From Ancrocorticia populi (GTDB taxonomy: Bacteria; Actinomycetota; Actinomycetes; Actinomycetales; Actinomycetaceae), in assembly GCF_003123745.1 (NCBI RefSeq), contig NZ_QETB01000003.1, forward strand, positions 326,449 to 390,448: 64,000 nt of DNA, given 5' to 3'. The stretch's first letter is position 1; each line of letters begins with the position of its first letter. Of this stretch, positions 1 through 10,115 are shown piece after piece. The notes under the pieces are model-generated. The model ran no database searches and was not told the DNA's origin. It was given only the letters and a program-made list of their open reading frames with translations. A program made the translations under genes and the position numbers.

Positions 1-1
1 G

Positions 2-3000
2 GACGCAGTCGATCCCTTTATCGGCACCGAAGAAACGGTATCGATCAACGAAGGAAATGCACGCGGCAACGCCGCCTACGGCAACACCATGCCGGGTGCC
101 ACCGTGCCCTTCGGCATGATCCAATTCAGTCCAAAAACGTATGCAACCGAGCAGGTCAACAGCGATATCAAGCACACCCGCGGCGGCTACGAATATAACG
201 CGGATACCATCACGGGCTTCGGGCTCACCCGACTGTCCGGAACCGGCTGCTCCGGCCGATTCGGCGGCAACGATTTCCCTTTGACTCCATACACAGGGGC
301 GCTGGAGGACGGATCGCTCCCGGTGAGCCCGCGGGAGGAAATCGAATCTTTCTACCTGCCCTTCGAGCACGCGAACGAGGATGCCGAACCTGGGTATTAC
401 ACAGTCACCACGGATGACGGCGTGCAGAGTGAGCTCACCTCCACCACCCGCACGGCCGTAGGACGCTTCACCTTCCCCGAGGGCGATGACGGCTCCAATA
501 CACTGATTCTGGACGCCGGCGGGTCCAACAATGATCTATCCGGCTCCGAAATAGCCATTGATCCAGACACACAGACCGTCACGGGCAGCGTCACCGCAAA
601 AATAGTATGCGCCTCGGGCCCGTCCTACACTGCCCATATGACGGCCACGTTTGATCAGCCGTTCGATGCTTATGGAACCTGGGATGGCAACGGGCTGGAC
701 CCGGAGGGCACCAGCGCATCGGCTACCACCACAAAGCACGGTTCGGGCGCTTGGCTCGCCTTTTCCGGGGATGGACCTGTTACGGCCCGCATCGGGCTGA
801 GCTACGTCTCTGTGGATGGTGCGGCCGGCAATCTCGCGGCCGAGAGCTCGGACCTCTCCTTCGACCAGGTTCGAGAACAGGCTTCGGGGGCATGGGGCGA
901 GGCGTTGGGCACCGTGGACGCCCGGGGCGCCTCAGCTGAACAGAACACCAAGTTTTATACCGCGCTCTACCACGCGTTCGGGCACCCCAACGTTTTTGAG
1001 GACGCCGACGGGCGCTACATGGGCTACGACGATCAGATCCACAGCGTCGAGTCCGGCCGCCATTTCTATGTGAACTTCTCTGGCTGGGACACTTACCGAA
1101 GTCAGGCTCAGCTTGTGGCCCTCACCCACCCGGACGTAGCCAGCGATATCAACCAGTCGATCATAGACATGGTGGATCAGTCAGGCGCATGGTCCTCGTG
1201 GCCCAGCTACAACCGGATCCAGACGAAGATGAGTGGCGATTCGCTGCAGGTGATCGTCGCGCAAACGGACGCTATGGGCGCCACGAACTACGATCGCCAC
1301 CATGCGCTCGAATCGATGGTGGAAAGCCAATCCGTGCCGAACGCCGCTACTCAATCCAACCGTTCAGATGCCTTCCTCTATACCACCCTTGGGTGGGTTG
1401 ACGGCGATAAGAAGGGCGCGGCCACCTCACGCACCCTCGAATACGTCACGGACGATTTCGCGATCGCTCAGCTGGCCGAGCGGCTCGGGGATACGGAATC
1501 TTACGAGCTCTACAGCCAGCGATCCCAGAACTGGAAGAGCATCTTTAACTTCCAGAACGGCCACGTCGATGCACGTAACCGTAACGGGTTCATGGACACG
1601 GCACTGAACACGCAGGGCGATCAGTTCGAGCAATCCACGGGCAAGCAGTACAGCTTCAACGTCCCGTTCAACATGGAGGGGCTCATCGAGGCTCGGGGCG
1701 GCGTTGACGAGGCCACCGCGGATCTTGACAAGATGCTCGAGCAGCTGGATGCCGGGGCCTTCAGCGAGTACACGTACATGACAAACCAGCCGAGCTTCGG
1801 CCTTCCTTGGGTTTATAACTGGCTCCAAGACCCCACAAAGGCCACCGATACACTGGATCGCGTTGTGGATGAGCTCTACGGCACCGGGCCCGACGGCCTG
1901 CTTGGCAACGATGATCTCGGCTCACTGAGCGCTTGGTATGTGTGGGCAAGCCTCGGCTTGTACCCCGGGATTTATGGGACAGGCGAGTTCTTGGTCAGCT
2001 CCCCCATGTTCGAGGACGTGACGATTTCTGCGATCGGTTCTGATCGGGTCATTTCCATTTCTGCACCGGGCGCGACCAGCGGGGCCAGGTATATTTCGGA
2101 GCTTTCTGTGGACGGCGACGCCTCCACATCCTCCTGGCTCGAAGAGTCGTTTGCGCGCAATGGCGGATCGCTGGCCTTCACCATGACGGCCGATGCCTCG
2201 GCTACCACGTGGGGAACTGCGAGGGAGGACGCTCCCCCGTCCTATACCCAAGGCGTTGACGATCTCAACGGGCGGGGCATCACTCACGATGGCGCCAAGA
2301 ACGCTGGGACGTTGGACGTCAATGGCGCCACGCTCTCCTACGAGAAGCTTGAGGAGCAGGGCGTTGTGCCGGGTGGCGAGGTCCCGTTCGAGGATGGCGG
2401 AGTGACCTTCAGTTGGCCCAAGAGCGCCGATGGCGGCCACCCCGATCACTACATCCCACACGGGCAATATGTGAAGGCAGAAGAGGGACTTTCCAGCACG
2501 GGAATCTCCTTCCTTGGGCTGGCCACTAACGGTCCGTCATCCGGCACCGCCACGGTGGTGTACACCGATGGCACGGAGCAGGATGTTCCTGTCTCCTTCA
2601 GCGACTGGACTACAGACTCGCCCACGCAGGGCGATACGGCCCTCCTCACGTTGAATGGCCGAAATACGAAGGACGGCGGATCTGACACCGCCAAGCCGAA
2701 TCTGTACGCCACGGAGGTGGTGGGGCTCGATGAGTCCAAGACTGTGGAGGGCGTTATCCTGCCGACGGATGTGGACAAGGGCATCATGCACCTGTTCTCC
2801 GTTGGGTTCCAAGATCCGGCCGCGGGTGCCGCGATTGCTACGAACACCTCACTGAGCCTCGGTTCATCCACAATCGATGAGGGTGCCACGGTGACGGCCG
2901 ATGTCACTGTGCGGCCCGCGGATGCTCAGGGTACTGTGACTGTCTTGGACGGCAGCTCTGCGGAGTTGGCGGAGGCGGAGCTGGGCTCGGACGGAACGGC

Positions 3001-6000
3001 GCAGATCGAGCTGCCTAATTCGCTGGAACCTGGCAAGCACACGCTCACCGCAACATTTGCGCCCGAGGATGAGACGGCCTTCCGAAGCTCGATCTCGAGC
3101 GCTGTCACTCTGACGGTGCTTCCGTCAGATACTCCTCGCGAGGGGACCGCTCTGTGGACGCGATCGTATGAGCAGGGCACCCCCGCCCCTGCCGGCTTCC
3201 CCCAGAGTGGGGAGGCCACAGGGATTCGTGGGGAATCGGCCGTTCAACCCAACGACGTTGCCCAAGTAGTTTCTAACGGACCAAACCTCGGCAACATCAA
3301 GGAATACGTCTCGCGGTTGGCGGATGGGAACCCTTCAACTAAATGGTATGCAGCCGGGTCGGGAGCGCCCACGGAGGCAGAACCGCTCTCCGCGGTGTAT
3401 GAGCTAACCGAGCCGCGTACGGTCACCGGGTACTCTCTCACGGCAGCCGGAGATTCGGCGAAGTTCCCGAACCGTGATCCCAAGTCGTGGCAGATTCTCG
3501 GTTCCAACGCCGAAGATCCCGATCTGTCTGGCGGTTCGTGGGAGGTTATCTCCACGGAGACTAACCAGACGTTCGCCTCCGATGGCCTCACCCGGTTCTA
3601 TCAGATTGAGGATCCCGGCAAATACTCCCATTACCAGCTACGCATCACGGGGAACGCGGGTGGTGAAGCGAAGAACGAGAACACTCAACTCGCGGACTGG
3701 ACCCTATCCTCCGATGCAGGGAGTAAGACTAAGTCCTTGGGGATCTCTGTCCACCAGAACGGAACCGCACCGGATGGCGATGGTAGTCAGGCTCTTCGGT
3801 ATTCCGGGCGGGTGTTGGATGATGGGCCAGCCTCTTCTACGACAGTGATTCAGATGGATATGGACGTTCCTATCTCCGATGGCACCTCGTTGTCCTACCT
3901 CGTTCGGCCCGATACAGATGCGGCCGCGGTTGCGGTAGATGTTGTGTATTCGGGATCGGAAAAGGCTTCGGAGGCGTCCGTCCTTGAAGGCGACCCGTCC
4001 AGCGCCGTCGCGGGCGCCTGGACTCCTGTGACCGTGGATCTTTCCTCCCTGGCTGGCGCAACCGTGAAAGAACTGCGCTTGCGGTATGAGGATCCTGCTG
4101 CCAAGGCGGGCCAGATCAGCGGGTGGGTAGATTCACTGACCATCGGTACCCCGGTAATAGATTCGGACAACGCATGGACCTACCTCGAGGAACCTGATGT
4201 TGATCCCGCCCAAGGTCACGACGATAGAACCGTCTGGACCACCACGGACTTTGAGTTGAGCGATCAGTGGGACCGCGCCTTCGGCCCGTTCGGGGCGAAG
4301 GGCACGGGAACAGATCTTGGCTCGGACTTCCCCGTGAGCACCCAGCTTGGGTTGTACAAGGATGGAAAGTCTGCCCCGGTGACCGAGGCGTACTTCTTCA
4401 GGTCCTCGTTCTCGCTCTCCGAGGAGGTGCTCAGCACGGGCGCCCCACTCACTGGCACCGTAGTGTTCGATGACACGGCCACGGTTTATGTGAACGGTCA
4501 ACGTGTTGCCGGATGGAATGACAAGGATATAAACGAAAACATCCAGTATCAGACTCCTAGCGGAACCTCGGGCATCGTGGATCCCCAGCAGCGGACGTTC
4601 ACTGTTCCTGCCGATGCACTGGTGGCGGGAGTAAACACAATCGCCGTGGAGATTCATCAGTGCAACTCCACCAGTTCGGATGTCTACTTCGCCATGCCGG
4701 ATCTGCACGTCGACGCCTCGGGAACGCCCATACCGTTCCGTGATGGCCAGTTGAACGCCACATACGATTCGGATGAAGTAGAAGCACCGGATGGCAGTGA
4801 TTACTACACATGGCTGCTTACGCCGTTCAATGACGCCCAGACCGAGGCCGACATCATGGGGCCGAACGAGGTGTATCCCAGCGGGACATCCCTCGAAGAT
4901 CTCATTGGGATCAACGATCTGACTGTTGTGAACACCAATAATGGACCTGAAAGGTTTACTGACCGATTCGATCCTGCAGTCGAAGAAGCCCTCACGGACG
5001 GGGCGGGCAAGCCTTATGTGACAATGTCTGATGGGCTTGGCGATACGATTGGCCCGCTCTACACGCAGGCGCTGGCAAACAACGAGCTGCCGAAGACCGA
5101 GGCACTGCTCAAGTACCGGATTGAAAAGCCAACTGAATCATCACGCGACGCACATCAGAACGCAAAGGATGCCTACCAATACAAGCGCCCCTTCGTTCGG
5201 ATGGGCTTCACGGAAGATGACGGCCTGATCCAGAAGTGGGATACGGACGGAGGCTACAACGGACTCGCCGGGGACGGATCATTCCCGAGTGGTCACACAA
5301 CCCATAGCTACGCTCAAGGCATCACCATGGCCACGCTTCTTCCGGAGCTGTCACCGCAGATACTGGCGCGTACCTCCGAATACGGGAACAACCGCATCAT
5401 TCTCTCCTTCCACTACCCCACCGACATCATGGGAGGAAGAATCGTCGGTGAGGATATGACGGCCCGCCGATGGGCTGATCCGGAGTACCAAGAGCTCCTA
5501 TTCGAAGCTCAGGACGAACTGACAGCAGTTCTTGCACAGAAGTGCCGAGAGACTAAGTCCGGTGACACGTTCCAAGAGTGCGTTGTCAACCAAGAAGAGG
5601 GCCTTTCCGATGACGAAGCACTCGAGATCTATCACGATAGGTTGACGTACGGCTTCCTGCAGGTGACAGATACAGAGCTCGCACCCTCTGTTCCCAAGGA
5701 TGCTGGAAACCTGCTGCTCACGACCTTCCCGGATCTCACCGATACCCAGCGAACCACGGTTTTGGCCGCAACTTCGTTGCCATCGGGATACGTGTTGGAT
5801 CAGCCTGGGGATTTCGGCAGCTATCAGCGCCTCGATCTAGCGGCGGCGATGGCCGCCACGGTTGAGGTGGGACCTGACGGTGAACTCATCGTCAACGGCG
5901 TTCCCGTGGGTGAAGATGGCCTTCCTATCGATGACGGGGAGGGGCCGACCGATCCAACGGACCCGGACGATCCGGTTACTGTCACGCCAGACGCGGTGAC

Positions 6001-6409
6001 ATTCGATGATCGCGCTGGGACCAACGAGGATACGTTCACGATTCCATCGGCCAAGGGCGTGGATTACCTTGTTGGCAGTAACGTACTGCCAACTGGAACA
6101 TATCCCGGATCTGGGACGGTAACCGTAACTGCTGAAGCCCAAGAGGGATACATCCTAGATACCGACGCGGCCTCGGAGTGGACTCATACCTTCTCCACAG
6201 ATGGAGACTCCATTCCGGCACCAGAAACGCCCAGTGAATCTGCTTCGCCAGGCAACCCATCAGAGTCTCCACAGGACGGGAATCTGCCCGTCACCGGCGC
6301 CCAGGTAGCTGGAATCGCAGCCCTTGCTTTGCTTCTTTTGGCTGGTGGCACGGCGCTCGTGGTTCGGCGGCGTCGTGGAAGCGCCGACGTAGATGGAAGC
6401 GAAGGTTAG
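2..6409 (+). CDS. Sortase-anchored GH92 alpha-mannosidase fused to a PAP2 phosphatase (5' partial)
   Basis: The frame is open from base 2, so the signal peptide and true start lie left of the window. The first ~700 residues are a GH92 exo-alpha-mannosidase: DPFIGTE, then GNTMPGATVPFGM, and the catalytic GNDDLG near 1904. Next come a domain common in GH92 proteins (GGVTFSWP, ~2397), an Ig-like domain (~2840-3110), an F5/8C-like domain (~3230-3720), and a jelly-roll (~4200-4720). A PAP2 acid phosphatase domain follows (~4780-5660) with KX6RP at 5165-5191, PSGH at 5285-5296 and RX5HX3D at 5393-5425. The C-terminus has LPVTG (6284-6298), a hydrophobic stretch and RRRR, so it is cell-wall anchored. 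I infer joint removal of phosphate and mannose from phosphorylated mannosyl glycans. The family calls are firm; the joint role is a guess. Confidence 0.92.
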   Translation, partial: DAVDPFIGTEETVSINEGNARGNAAYGNTMPGATVPFGMIQFSPKTYATEQVNSDIKHTRGGYEYNADTITGFGLTRLSGTGCSGRFGGNDFPLTPYTGALEDGSLPVSPREEIESFYLPFEHANEDAEPGYYTVTTDDGVQSELTSTTRTAVGRFTFPEGDDGSNTLILDAGGSNNDLSGSEIAIDPDTQTVTGSVTAKIVCASGPSYTAHMTATFDQPFDAYGTWDGNGLDPEGTSASATTTKHGSGAWLAFSGDGPVTARIGLSYVSVDGAAGNLAAESSDLSFDQVREQASGAWGEALGTVDARGASAEQNTKFYTALYHAFGHPNVFEDADGRYMGYDDQIHSVESGRHFYVNFSGWDTYRSQAQLVALTHPDVASDINQSIIDMVDQSGAWSSWPSYNRIQTKMSGDSLQVIVAQTDAMGATNYDRHHALESMVESQSVPNAATQSNRSDAFLYTTLGWVDGDKKGAATSRTLEYVTDDFAIAQLAERLGDTESYELYSQRSQNWKSIFNFQNGHVDARNRNGFMDTALNTQGDQFEQSTGKQYSFNVPFNMEGLIEARGGVDEATADLDKMLEQLDAGAFSEYTYMTNQPSFGLPWVYNWLQDPTKATDTLDRVVDELYGTGPDGLLGNDDLGSLSAWYVWASLGLYPGIYGTGEFLVSSPMFEDVTISAIGSDRVISISAPGATSGARYISELSVDGDASTSSWLEESFARNGGSLAFTMTADASATTWGTAREDAPPSYTQGVDDLNGRGITHDGAKNAGTLDVNGATLSYEKLEEQGVVPGGEVPFEDGGVTFSWPKSADGGHPDHYIPHGQYVKAEEGLSSTGISFLGLATNGPSSGTATVVYTDGTEQDVPVSFSDWTTDSPTQGDTALLTLNGRNTKDGGSDTAKPNLYATEVVGLDESKTVEGVILPTDVDKGIMHLFSVGFQDPAAGAAIATNTSLSLGSSTIDEGATVTADVTVRPADAQGTVTVLDGSSAELAEAELGSDGTAQIELPNSLEPGKHTLTATFAPEDETAFRSSISSAVTLTVLPSDTPREGTALWTRSYEQGTPAPAGFPQSGEATGIRGESAVQPNDVAQVVSNGPNLGNIKEYVSRLADGNPSTKWYAAGSGAPTEAEPLSAVYELTEPRTVTGYSLTAAGDSAKFPNRDPKSWQILGSNAEDPDLSGGSWEVISTETNQTFASDGLTRFYQIEDPGKYSHYQLRITGNAGGEAKNENTQLADWTLSSDAGSKTKSLGISVHQNGTAPDGDGSQALRYSGRVLDDGPASSTTVIQMDMDVPISDGTSLSYLVRPDTDAAAVAVDVVYSGSEKASEASVLEGDPSSAVAGAWTPVTVDLSSLAGATVKELRLRYEDPAAKAGQISGWVDSLTIGTPVIDSDNAWTYLEEPDVDPAQGHDDRTVWTTTDFELSDQWDRAFGPFGAKGTGTDLGSDFPVSTQLGLYKDGKSAPVTEAYFFRSSFSLSEEVLSTGAPLTGTVVFDDTATVYVNGQRVAGWNDKDINENIQYQTPSGTSGIVDPQQRTFTVPADALVAGVNTIAVEIHQCNSTSSDVYFAMPDLHVDASGTPIPFRDGQLNATYDSDEVEAPDGSDYYTWLLTPFNDAQTEADIMGPNEVYPSGTSLEDLIGINDLTVVNTNNGPERFTDRFDPAVEEALTDGAGKPYVTMSDGLGDTIGPLYTQALANNELPKTEALLKYRIEKPTESSRDAHQNAKDAYQYKRPFVRMGFTEDDGLIQKWDTDGGYNGLAGDGSFPSGHTTHSYAQGITMATLLPELSPQILARTSEYGNNRIILSFHYPTDIMGGRIVGEDMTARRWADPEYQELLFEAQDELTAVLAQKCRETKSGDTFQECVVNQEEGLSDDEALEIYHDRLTYGFLQVTDTELAPSVPKDAGNLLLTTFPDLTDTQRTTVLAATSLPSGYVLDQPGDFGSYQRLDLAAAMAATVEVGPDGELIVNGVPVGEDGLPIDDGEGPTDPTDPDDPVTVTPDAVTFDDRAGTNEDTFTIPSAKGVDYLVGSNVLPTGTYPGSGTVTVTAEAQEGYILDTDAASEWTHTFSTDGDSIPAPETPSESASPGNPSESPQDGNLPVTGAQVAGIAALALLLLAGGTALVVRRRRGSADVDGSEG

Positions 6410-6437
6410 TCACCTAGGCATAAGCTAGGCGCACGAT

Positions 6438-6476
6438 GAGGGGCCGGAAGGTGCATGGAGCGCTGTCCGGCCCCTC
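6438..6476. terminator. Hairpin between convergent GH92 and aspartase-like genes
   Basis: An 11-bp perfect stem (GAGGGGCCGGA, 6438-6448, with its complement at 6466-6476) encloses a 17-nt loop. It lies 30 nt after the GH92 stop and between convergent genes. No clear T-run follows on either side, so termination may be Rho-assisted. Confidence 0.55.
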
Positions 6477-6590
6477 TCCGTGGCCTTAGGAGTTGTTCGA
6501 GCGGCGTGGAAACTCTTCGACGCCCCATCGTTCTGGGATATCCGGAGAAGGTAGCAACCTGCCAGTGCCAACACGTTGAATGCGTGAGTT

Positions 6591-7829
6591 CTAGGCGCCA
6601 GCCCAATACTCACGGACCTTCTTGGTGGTTTCCTCATAGCCCACATCGGCGGACATGGTGACCCAGCGGTCAAAGGCCACTTCGGCGTTGGAGTCTAGCC
6701 GTGACCCTTCCCAGACGAGCCCACGCACGCACTCCTCACCAAACACCGTGGCGGCAGATTCCACATCCTCAAAGATGTTGATGAGGCTATCGACGATGAT
6801 CGGCTCCATGATGTTCAGCTCAAGCTCACCGGCCGCTACAGCCATTTCGACGGTCGAAGCCGCACCGCGCACGCGGTAGCTCAGTTGCATCACGTATTCG
6901 GGGATCACGGGGTTGATCTTGCCCGGCATGATAGAAGATCCGGCCTGCACGGCTGGCAGCGTCACCTCTTGAAGTCCGCCGAGCGGGCCCGAAGAGAGCA
7001 TCCGCAGGTCTTGCGCAATCTTTGCCATGGTCAGCGCGGCCCGGGCAGCCACATGGGCGATGGACGCGTATCCGTCTAGATTCGAGAGTGAATCAAACAT
7101 ATCCGGCGCAGGCTTAAGTGCCCGCCCCTTGAGCTTCGCGAGTTCAGCTACAGCCTCCTCCCGGTAACCTTCCACGGCGCCGATTCCACTTCCAAGAACG
7201 GTTGCCCCAAGTGGTACTTCATTAAGAACGACGACGGCGCCCTCGAACTCCCCCGCCAACCTTCTAATTGCCGCCGAGTGAGAGCGGTGGGTCTCTCCTA
7301 CGGTCAGGGTGACTGCGTCCTGTAAGCACGTACGGCCAAGTCGGACTGTGTCCTCGTACTCGGCCGCCTTGGCATCAAACTCATCCGCGAGCGCCCGGAG
7401 CGCCTTGATCGGAGCCTCAGCCAAGTCCATCACAGTCAGCGCCATTGCTGTCGGGTAGCTGTCATTGGTAGATTGCGACGCATTCACGTGATCATTCGGA
7501 TGGATCTTCTCGCCCGCGATCTGAGCAGCACGGGTGGCGATGACTTCATTTGCGTTCATGTTCGTTGTTGTTCCACCTCCACCCAAAACTAGAGCAGTTG
7601 GAAACTGGTCATCGTGCATACCTGTGGCAACTTCGTGCGCGGCGGCTTCGATAGCCTCCGCCTGTTCCGCAGTAATCACGCCGAGCTTCGCGTTCGCGCG
7701 TGCGGCGGCTTGCTTAACGAAGCCGTAGTTCTTAACAAGAGCGGGGACGTCCGCCACCGTGCGGCGGCCCGGGCCGAAGTTCTGGACGCCAAGCTCAGTC
7801 TGCTTGCCATATAGCTTTTCTGCTGACAC
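6591..7829 (-). CDS. Aspartate ammonia-lyase-like protein (fumarase/aspartase superfamily)
   Basis: Predicted to eliminate ammonia from L-aspartate to give fumarate, in the cytoplasm. The superfamily signature GSSIMPGKINP is present, as are the substrate-site segments QSTNDSYPTA and GRTCLQDAV and the aspartase-like LSSGPLGGL. At 412 residues it is about 60 shorter than E. coli AspA and lacks most of the C-terminal small domain, so activity on plain aspartate is not certain. The GTG start at 7829 is chosen because GAAGGAG lies 6 nt upstream. It follows the LacI gene by about 190 nt on the same strand and is probably part of the same catabolic regulon. A lyase for an N-substituted aspartate is an alternative. 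Confidence 0.8.
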   Translation of the reverse strand: MSAEKLYGKQTELGVQNFGPGRRTVADVPALVKNYGFVKQAAARANAKLGVITAEQAEAIEAAAHEVATGMHDDQFPTALVLGGGGTTTNMNANEVIATRAAQIAGEKIHPNDHVNASQSTNDSYPTAMALTVMDLAEAPIKALRALADEFDAKAAEYEDTVRLGRTCLQDAVTLTVGETHRSHSAAIRRLAGEFEGAVVVLNEVPLGATVLGSGIGAVEGYREEAVAELAKLKGRALKPAPDMFDSLSNLDGYASIAHVAARAALTMAKIAQDLRMLSSGPLGGLQEVTLPAVQAGSSIMPGKINPVIPEYVMQLSYRVRGAASTVEMAVAAGELELNIMEPIIVDSLINIFEDVESAATVFGEECVRGLVWEGSRLDSNAEVAFDRWVTMSADVGYEETTKKVREYWAGA

Positions 7830-8018
7830 TGTTTTCTCCTTCGATGACTTGTATGCGGGGCCCCGCGATGTGATCGCCAGCTAGGTTCGTATGCGGCATT
7901 CTGGCTTCTCAACGCCTGCTAACGTGGCCGGGAGCAAACGCGGCATTGTTGCCACCGCACCGCCGATCCAAAACCACAATCCCTCGACATCAGCACCGTG
8001 TGCACCCAAGGTGTGGGC

Positions 8019-9026
8019 CTACGAAATCCTTCCGCCAATCGAAGCACCGTCTTGGATCGATCCGGGCAGGACCACAGTTTCTGGGAGTGCGTCGGGATGA
8101 TCGAGCCGATCCAACAGAATCTCGACCGCACGCCGGGCCATTGTTTCAAGGGGCGGTACGAACGAGTAGATACCTCCGCCCCAGAAGGAGAACCATTCGG
8201 GCGCGTCGTAGCTAACAAGAGCAAGCTCATCTGGAACTTGGACGTCGTGCGCAACACAGGCCGCTACCGCGCCAGATGCGATTCGCGGGCTGGCGGCGAT
8301 GATTGCGGTTGGCCGGTTCTCGGAACGCAAGAGAGATTCCGTCGCAGCTCTCCCCCACTCCGAATCGAAGGCACCACACATGGTTCGTACCGATAACCCG
8401 GCTTCTCCGAGCGCCGCCTCGTAGCCGGCAACTCGAGCCTGAGTAGTTGAGAAGCTCTCCTCGCCCACGACCATCGCGATTTCGCGGTGCCCACGTTCGA
8501 TAAGTGCCTCAGTAAGCTGGAGGAATCCAGAACGATCGTCGCATAGCACGGCGGAAACATCCTGTAGTTGAGACCTTCGATTGAGTTCGACGACGGGACA
8601 GGGCACATCAACTGGCAGTGCAGGGTCTATCGGAACCCGCACAATGCCGTCAACTCTGTATTCAGCAAGCGAATCTATGGCGTTACGCTCCTGCTCGGGA
8701 TTCGCTGACGCAGCGATAATGAGCTGGTAACCACGCTCTCGCAATAGGCGTGCCGCTGCCGCAGACCCCACTGAATAGAACTCGTTCGTATAGTCCGGTA
8801 CCAGGAGAGCAACGAGATTCGATCGATTGGATCGCAAGCCGGCGGCCAATCGGTTGGGCCGGTACCCGAGTCGGTCTGCAGCCGCCAGAACCTTGCGCCG
8901 AGTGGACTCCGCAACGTAGCCATTATCAGAGAGGGTTCGTGAGGCCGTACCAAAACCGACACCAGCCTCCTCGGCAACATCCTTCAAACTTGGGCGGCGG
9001 GATCTACTGGCACTGCGTTCCGGCAC
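8019..9026 (-). CDS. LacI-family transcriptional regulator
   Basis: A 335-residue LacI/GalR protein. The N-terminal helix-turn-helix covers about residues 12-40 (SLKDVAEEAGVGFGTASRTL), followed by the hinge (NRLAAGLRSNRSNLVALLVP) and a periplasmic-binding-protein-like effector domain to the end. It sits between the lyase/transporter/aldolase operon and the aspartase-like gene, all on the minus strand. The two palindromes at 13026-13043 and 13103-13124 have the CG-centred form of LacI-family operators and are its most likely sites. No equivalent palindrome was found directly before this gene or before the aspartase-like gene. The effector is presumably the substrate or an intermediate of the cluster and is unknown. 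Confidence 0.93.
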   Translation of the reverse strand: MPERSASRSRRPSLKDVAEEAGVGFGTASRTLSDNGYVAESTRRKVLAAADRLGYRPNRLAAGLRSNRSNLVALLVPDYTNEFYSVGSAAAARLLRERGYQLIIAASANPEQERNAIDSLAEYRVDGIVRVPIDPALPVDVPCPVVELNRRSQLQDVSAVLCDDRSGFLQLTEALIERGHREIAMVVGEESFSTTQARVAGYEAALGEAGLSVRTMCGAFDSEWGRAATESLLRSENRPTAIIAASPRIASGAVAACVAHDVQVPDELALVSYDAPEWFSFWGGGIYSFVPPLETMARRAVEILLDRLDHPDALPETVVLPGSIQDGASIGGRIS

Positions 9027-9116
9027 TGGTGTCCTCCTTAGACGATCTCACCTTTAGAGTGTAGACGAATCCGCAAGTTCACCTAGGAAACTGTCATCCA
9101 ACCACATGAAAAGCGA

Positions 9117-9170
9117 GGTGCTCCCCAAGGAATCCACCGAAGAAATCAGTATTATCCCTTGGGGAGCACC
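9117..9170 (-). terminator. Rho-independent terminator of the lyase-transporter-aldolase operon
   Basis: A 14-bp perfect stem (GGTGCTCCCCAAGG and its complement) with a 26-nt loop begins 31 nt after the aldolase stop. Read on the minus strand it is followed by TCGCTTTT. Confidence 0.8.
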
Positions 9171-9201
9171 CCATATACTGGCGCGATCATCTATTTGCCG
9201 A

Positions 9202-10113
9202 TCACAGTACGGCCGTATCTAGTCCCAGATCCGCACGGGCTTGCCGCGCAGCATCGATAGCGTCACGCACCGTCTGCACTTGCGACGAATTCAGGCTTTC
9301 CAGCGGGGCAAACGGAGTACCAACATCTAGACCCGTCAGGGCAAGCCCTCCCTTCACCATTGGTGCGGGACCGAACGCGGCGAAGGCCCGACACAACGGC
9401 CAGAGACCGCGCTGCAATCGCCAGGCCGAATCCCGATCTCCAGCCTGATAGTAGTTCCACATCGCGACAGATGAACGAGGAGCAATACAGCACGGCCCGC
9501 CCATCCAACCGCGCCCACCTAACTCCCAAACGAGCATCTGTACATGAGAAGACGCCGAATACAATTCGAGCTCAGATCCAGCAGTCGTCAGCGACATCAG
9601 GAACCCAGTATTGGGTGAAGCATCCTTCAATGCATAGATGTTTGGGACCTTACTAAGCTCAATAAGGGTATTCAGATCAGGCTGAGCACCCAACGAAGGC
9701 TGCCGGTAAAGCACTAAGGGCAAATCGGTGGCCGTAGCCATCGCATTGAAATACTCAGTCATAGATGCTTGACTGACTTTTCCCCACGGCCGGATCATCG
9801 CGACGATGCCAGAGGCGCCCAGCGCCGTGATCGTCGCGACGCGAGTAGCAGCATTCGTCGTCGTTCCAGAAAGCACCCCCGGAACAACAGGAAGCTCACC
9901 CGCGTAATCCACCACGTTCTCAACAACATCGTCAGCGACCGCATCGGAAATCGACGGTAGCTCTCCCGTTGAACCAAGTGGCGAAAGCCCGGAGACTCCT
10001 GCCTCAGCAAGGGCATCAACCAACCGATGAAGCGCATTGTTATCCAGCGTCCCAGAGCTAGTAACAGGAGTTGGCAGATAGGGGATGATCCCAGCAGGAA
10101 GAGGGTGTTTCAT
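9202..10113 (-). CDS. DapA/NanA-family class I aldolase or dehydratase
   Basis: A 303-residue TIM-barrel protein of the dihydrodipicolinate synthase/N-acetylneuraminate lyase family. It keeps the GSTGE motif (PLGSTGELPS), the active-site tyrosine (LVLYRQP) and the Schiff-base lysine (YALKDAS). These enzymes form or cleave pyruvate adducts or dehydrate sugar acids. It is not the biosynthetic DapA by context: it is the last gene of an operon with a dicarboxylate transporter and a fumarase-type lyase, 2 nt after the transporter stop. The ATG at 10113 is preferred; an in-frame ATG at 10122 overlapping the transporter stop is also possible, and neither has a good ribosome site, so translational coupling is likely. 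The substrate cannot be read from the sequence. Confidence 0.85.
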   Translation of the reverse strand: MKHPLPAGIIPYLPTPVTSSGTLDNNALHRLVDALAEAGVSGLSPLGSTGELPSISDAVADDVVENVVDYAGELPVVPGVLSGTTTNAATRVATITALGASGIVAMIRPWGKVSQASMTEYFNAMATATDLPLVLYRQPSLGAQPDLNTLIELSKVPNIYALKDASPNTGFLMSLTTAGSELELYSASSHVQMLVWELGGRGWMGGPCCIAPRSSVAMWNYYQAGDRDSAWRLQRGLWPLCRAFAAFGPAPMVKGGLALTGLDVGTPFAPLESLNSSQVQTVRDAIDAARQARADLGLDTAVL

Positions 10114-10115
10114 AC

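Noticed and set aside
1922..2467. Long antisense open frames inside the GH92 and other large genes
   Set aside because: They have no ribosome site or recognisable domain and follow the codon pattern of the sense gene, so they are shadows.
7855..7866. GCGGGGCCCCGC palindrome between the LacI and aspartase-like genes
   Set aside because: It has no loop and no T-run, so it is not a terminator, and it does not match the LacI operator pattern.
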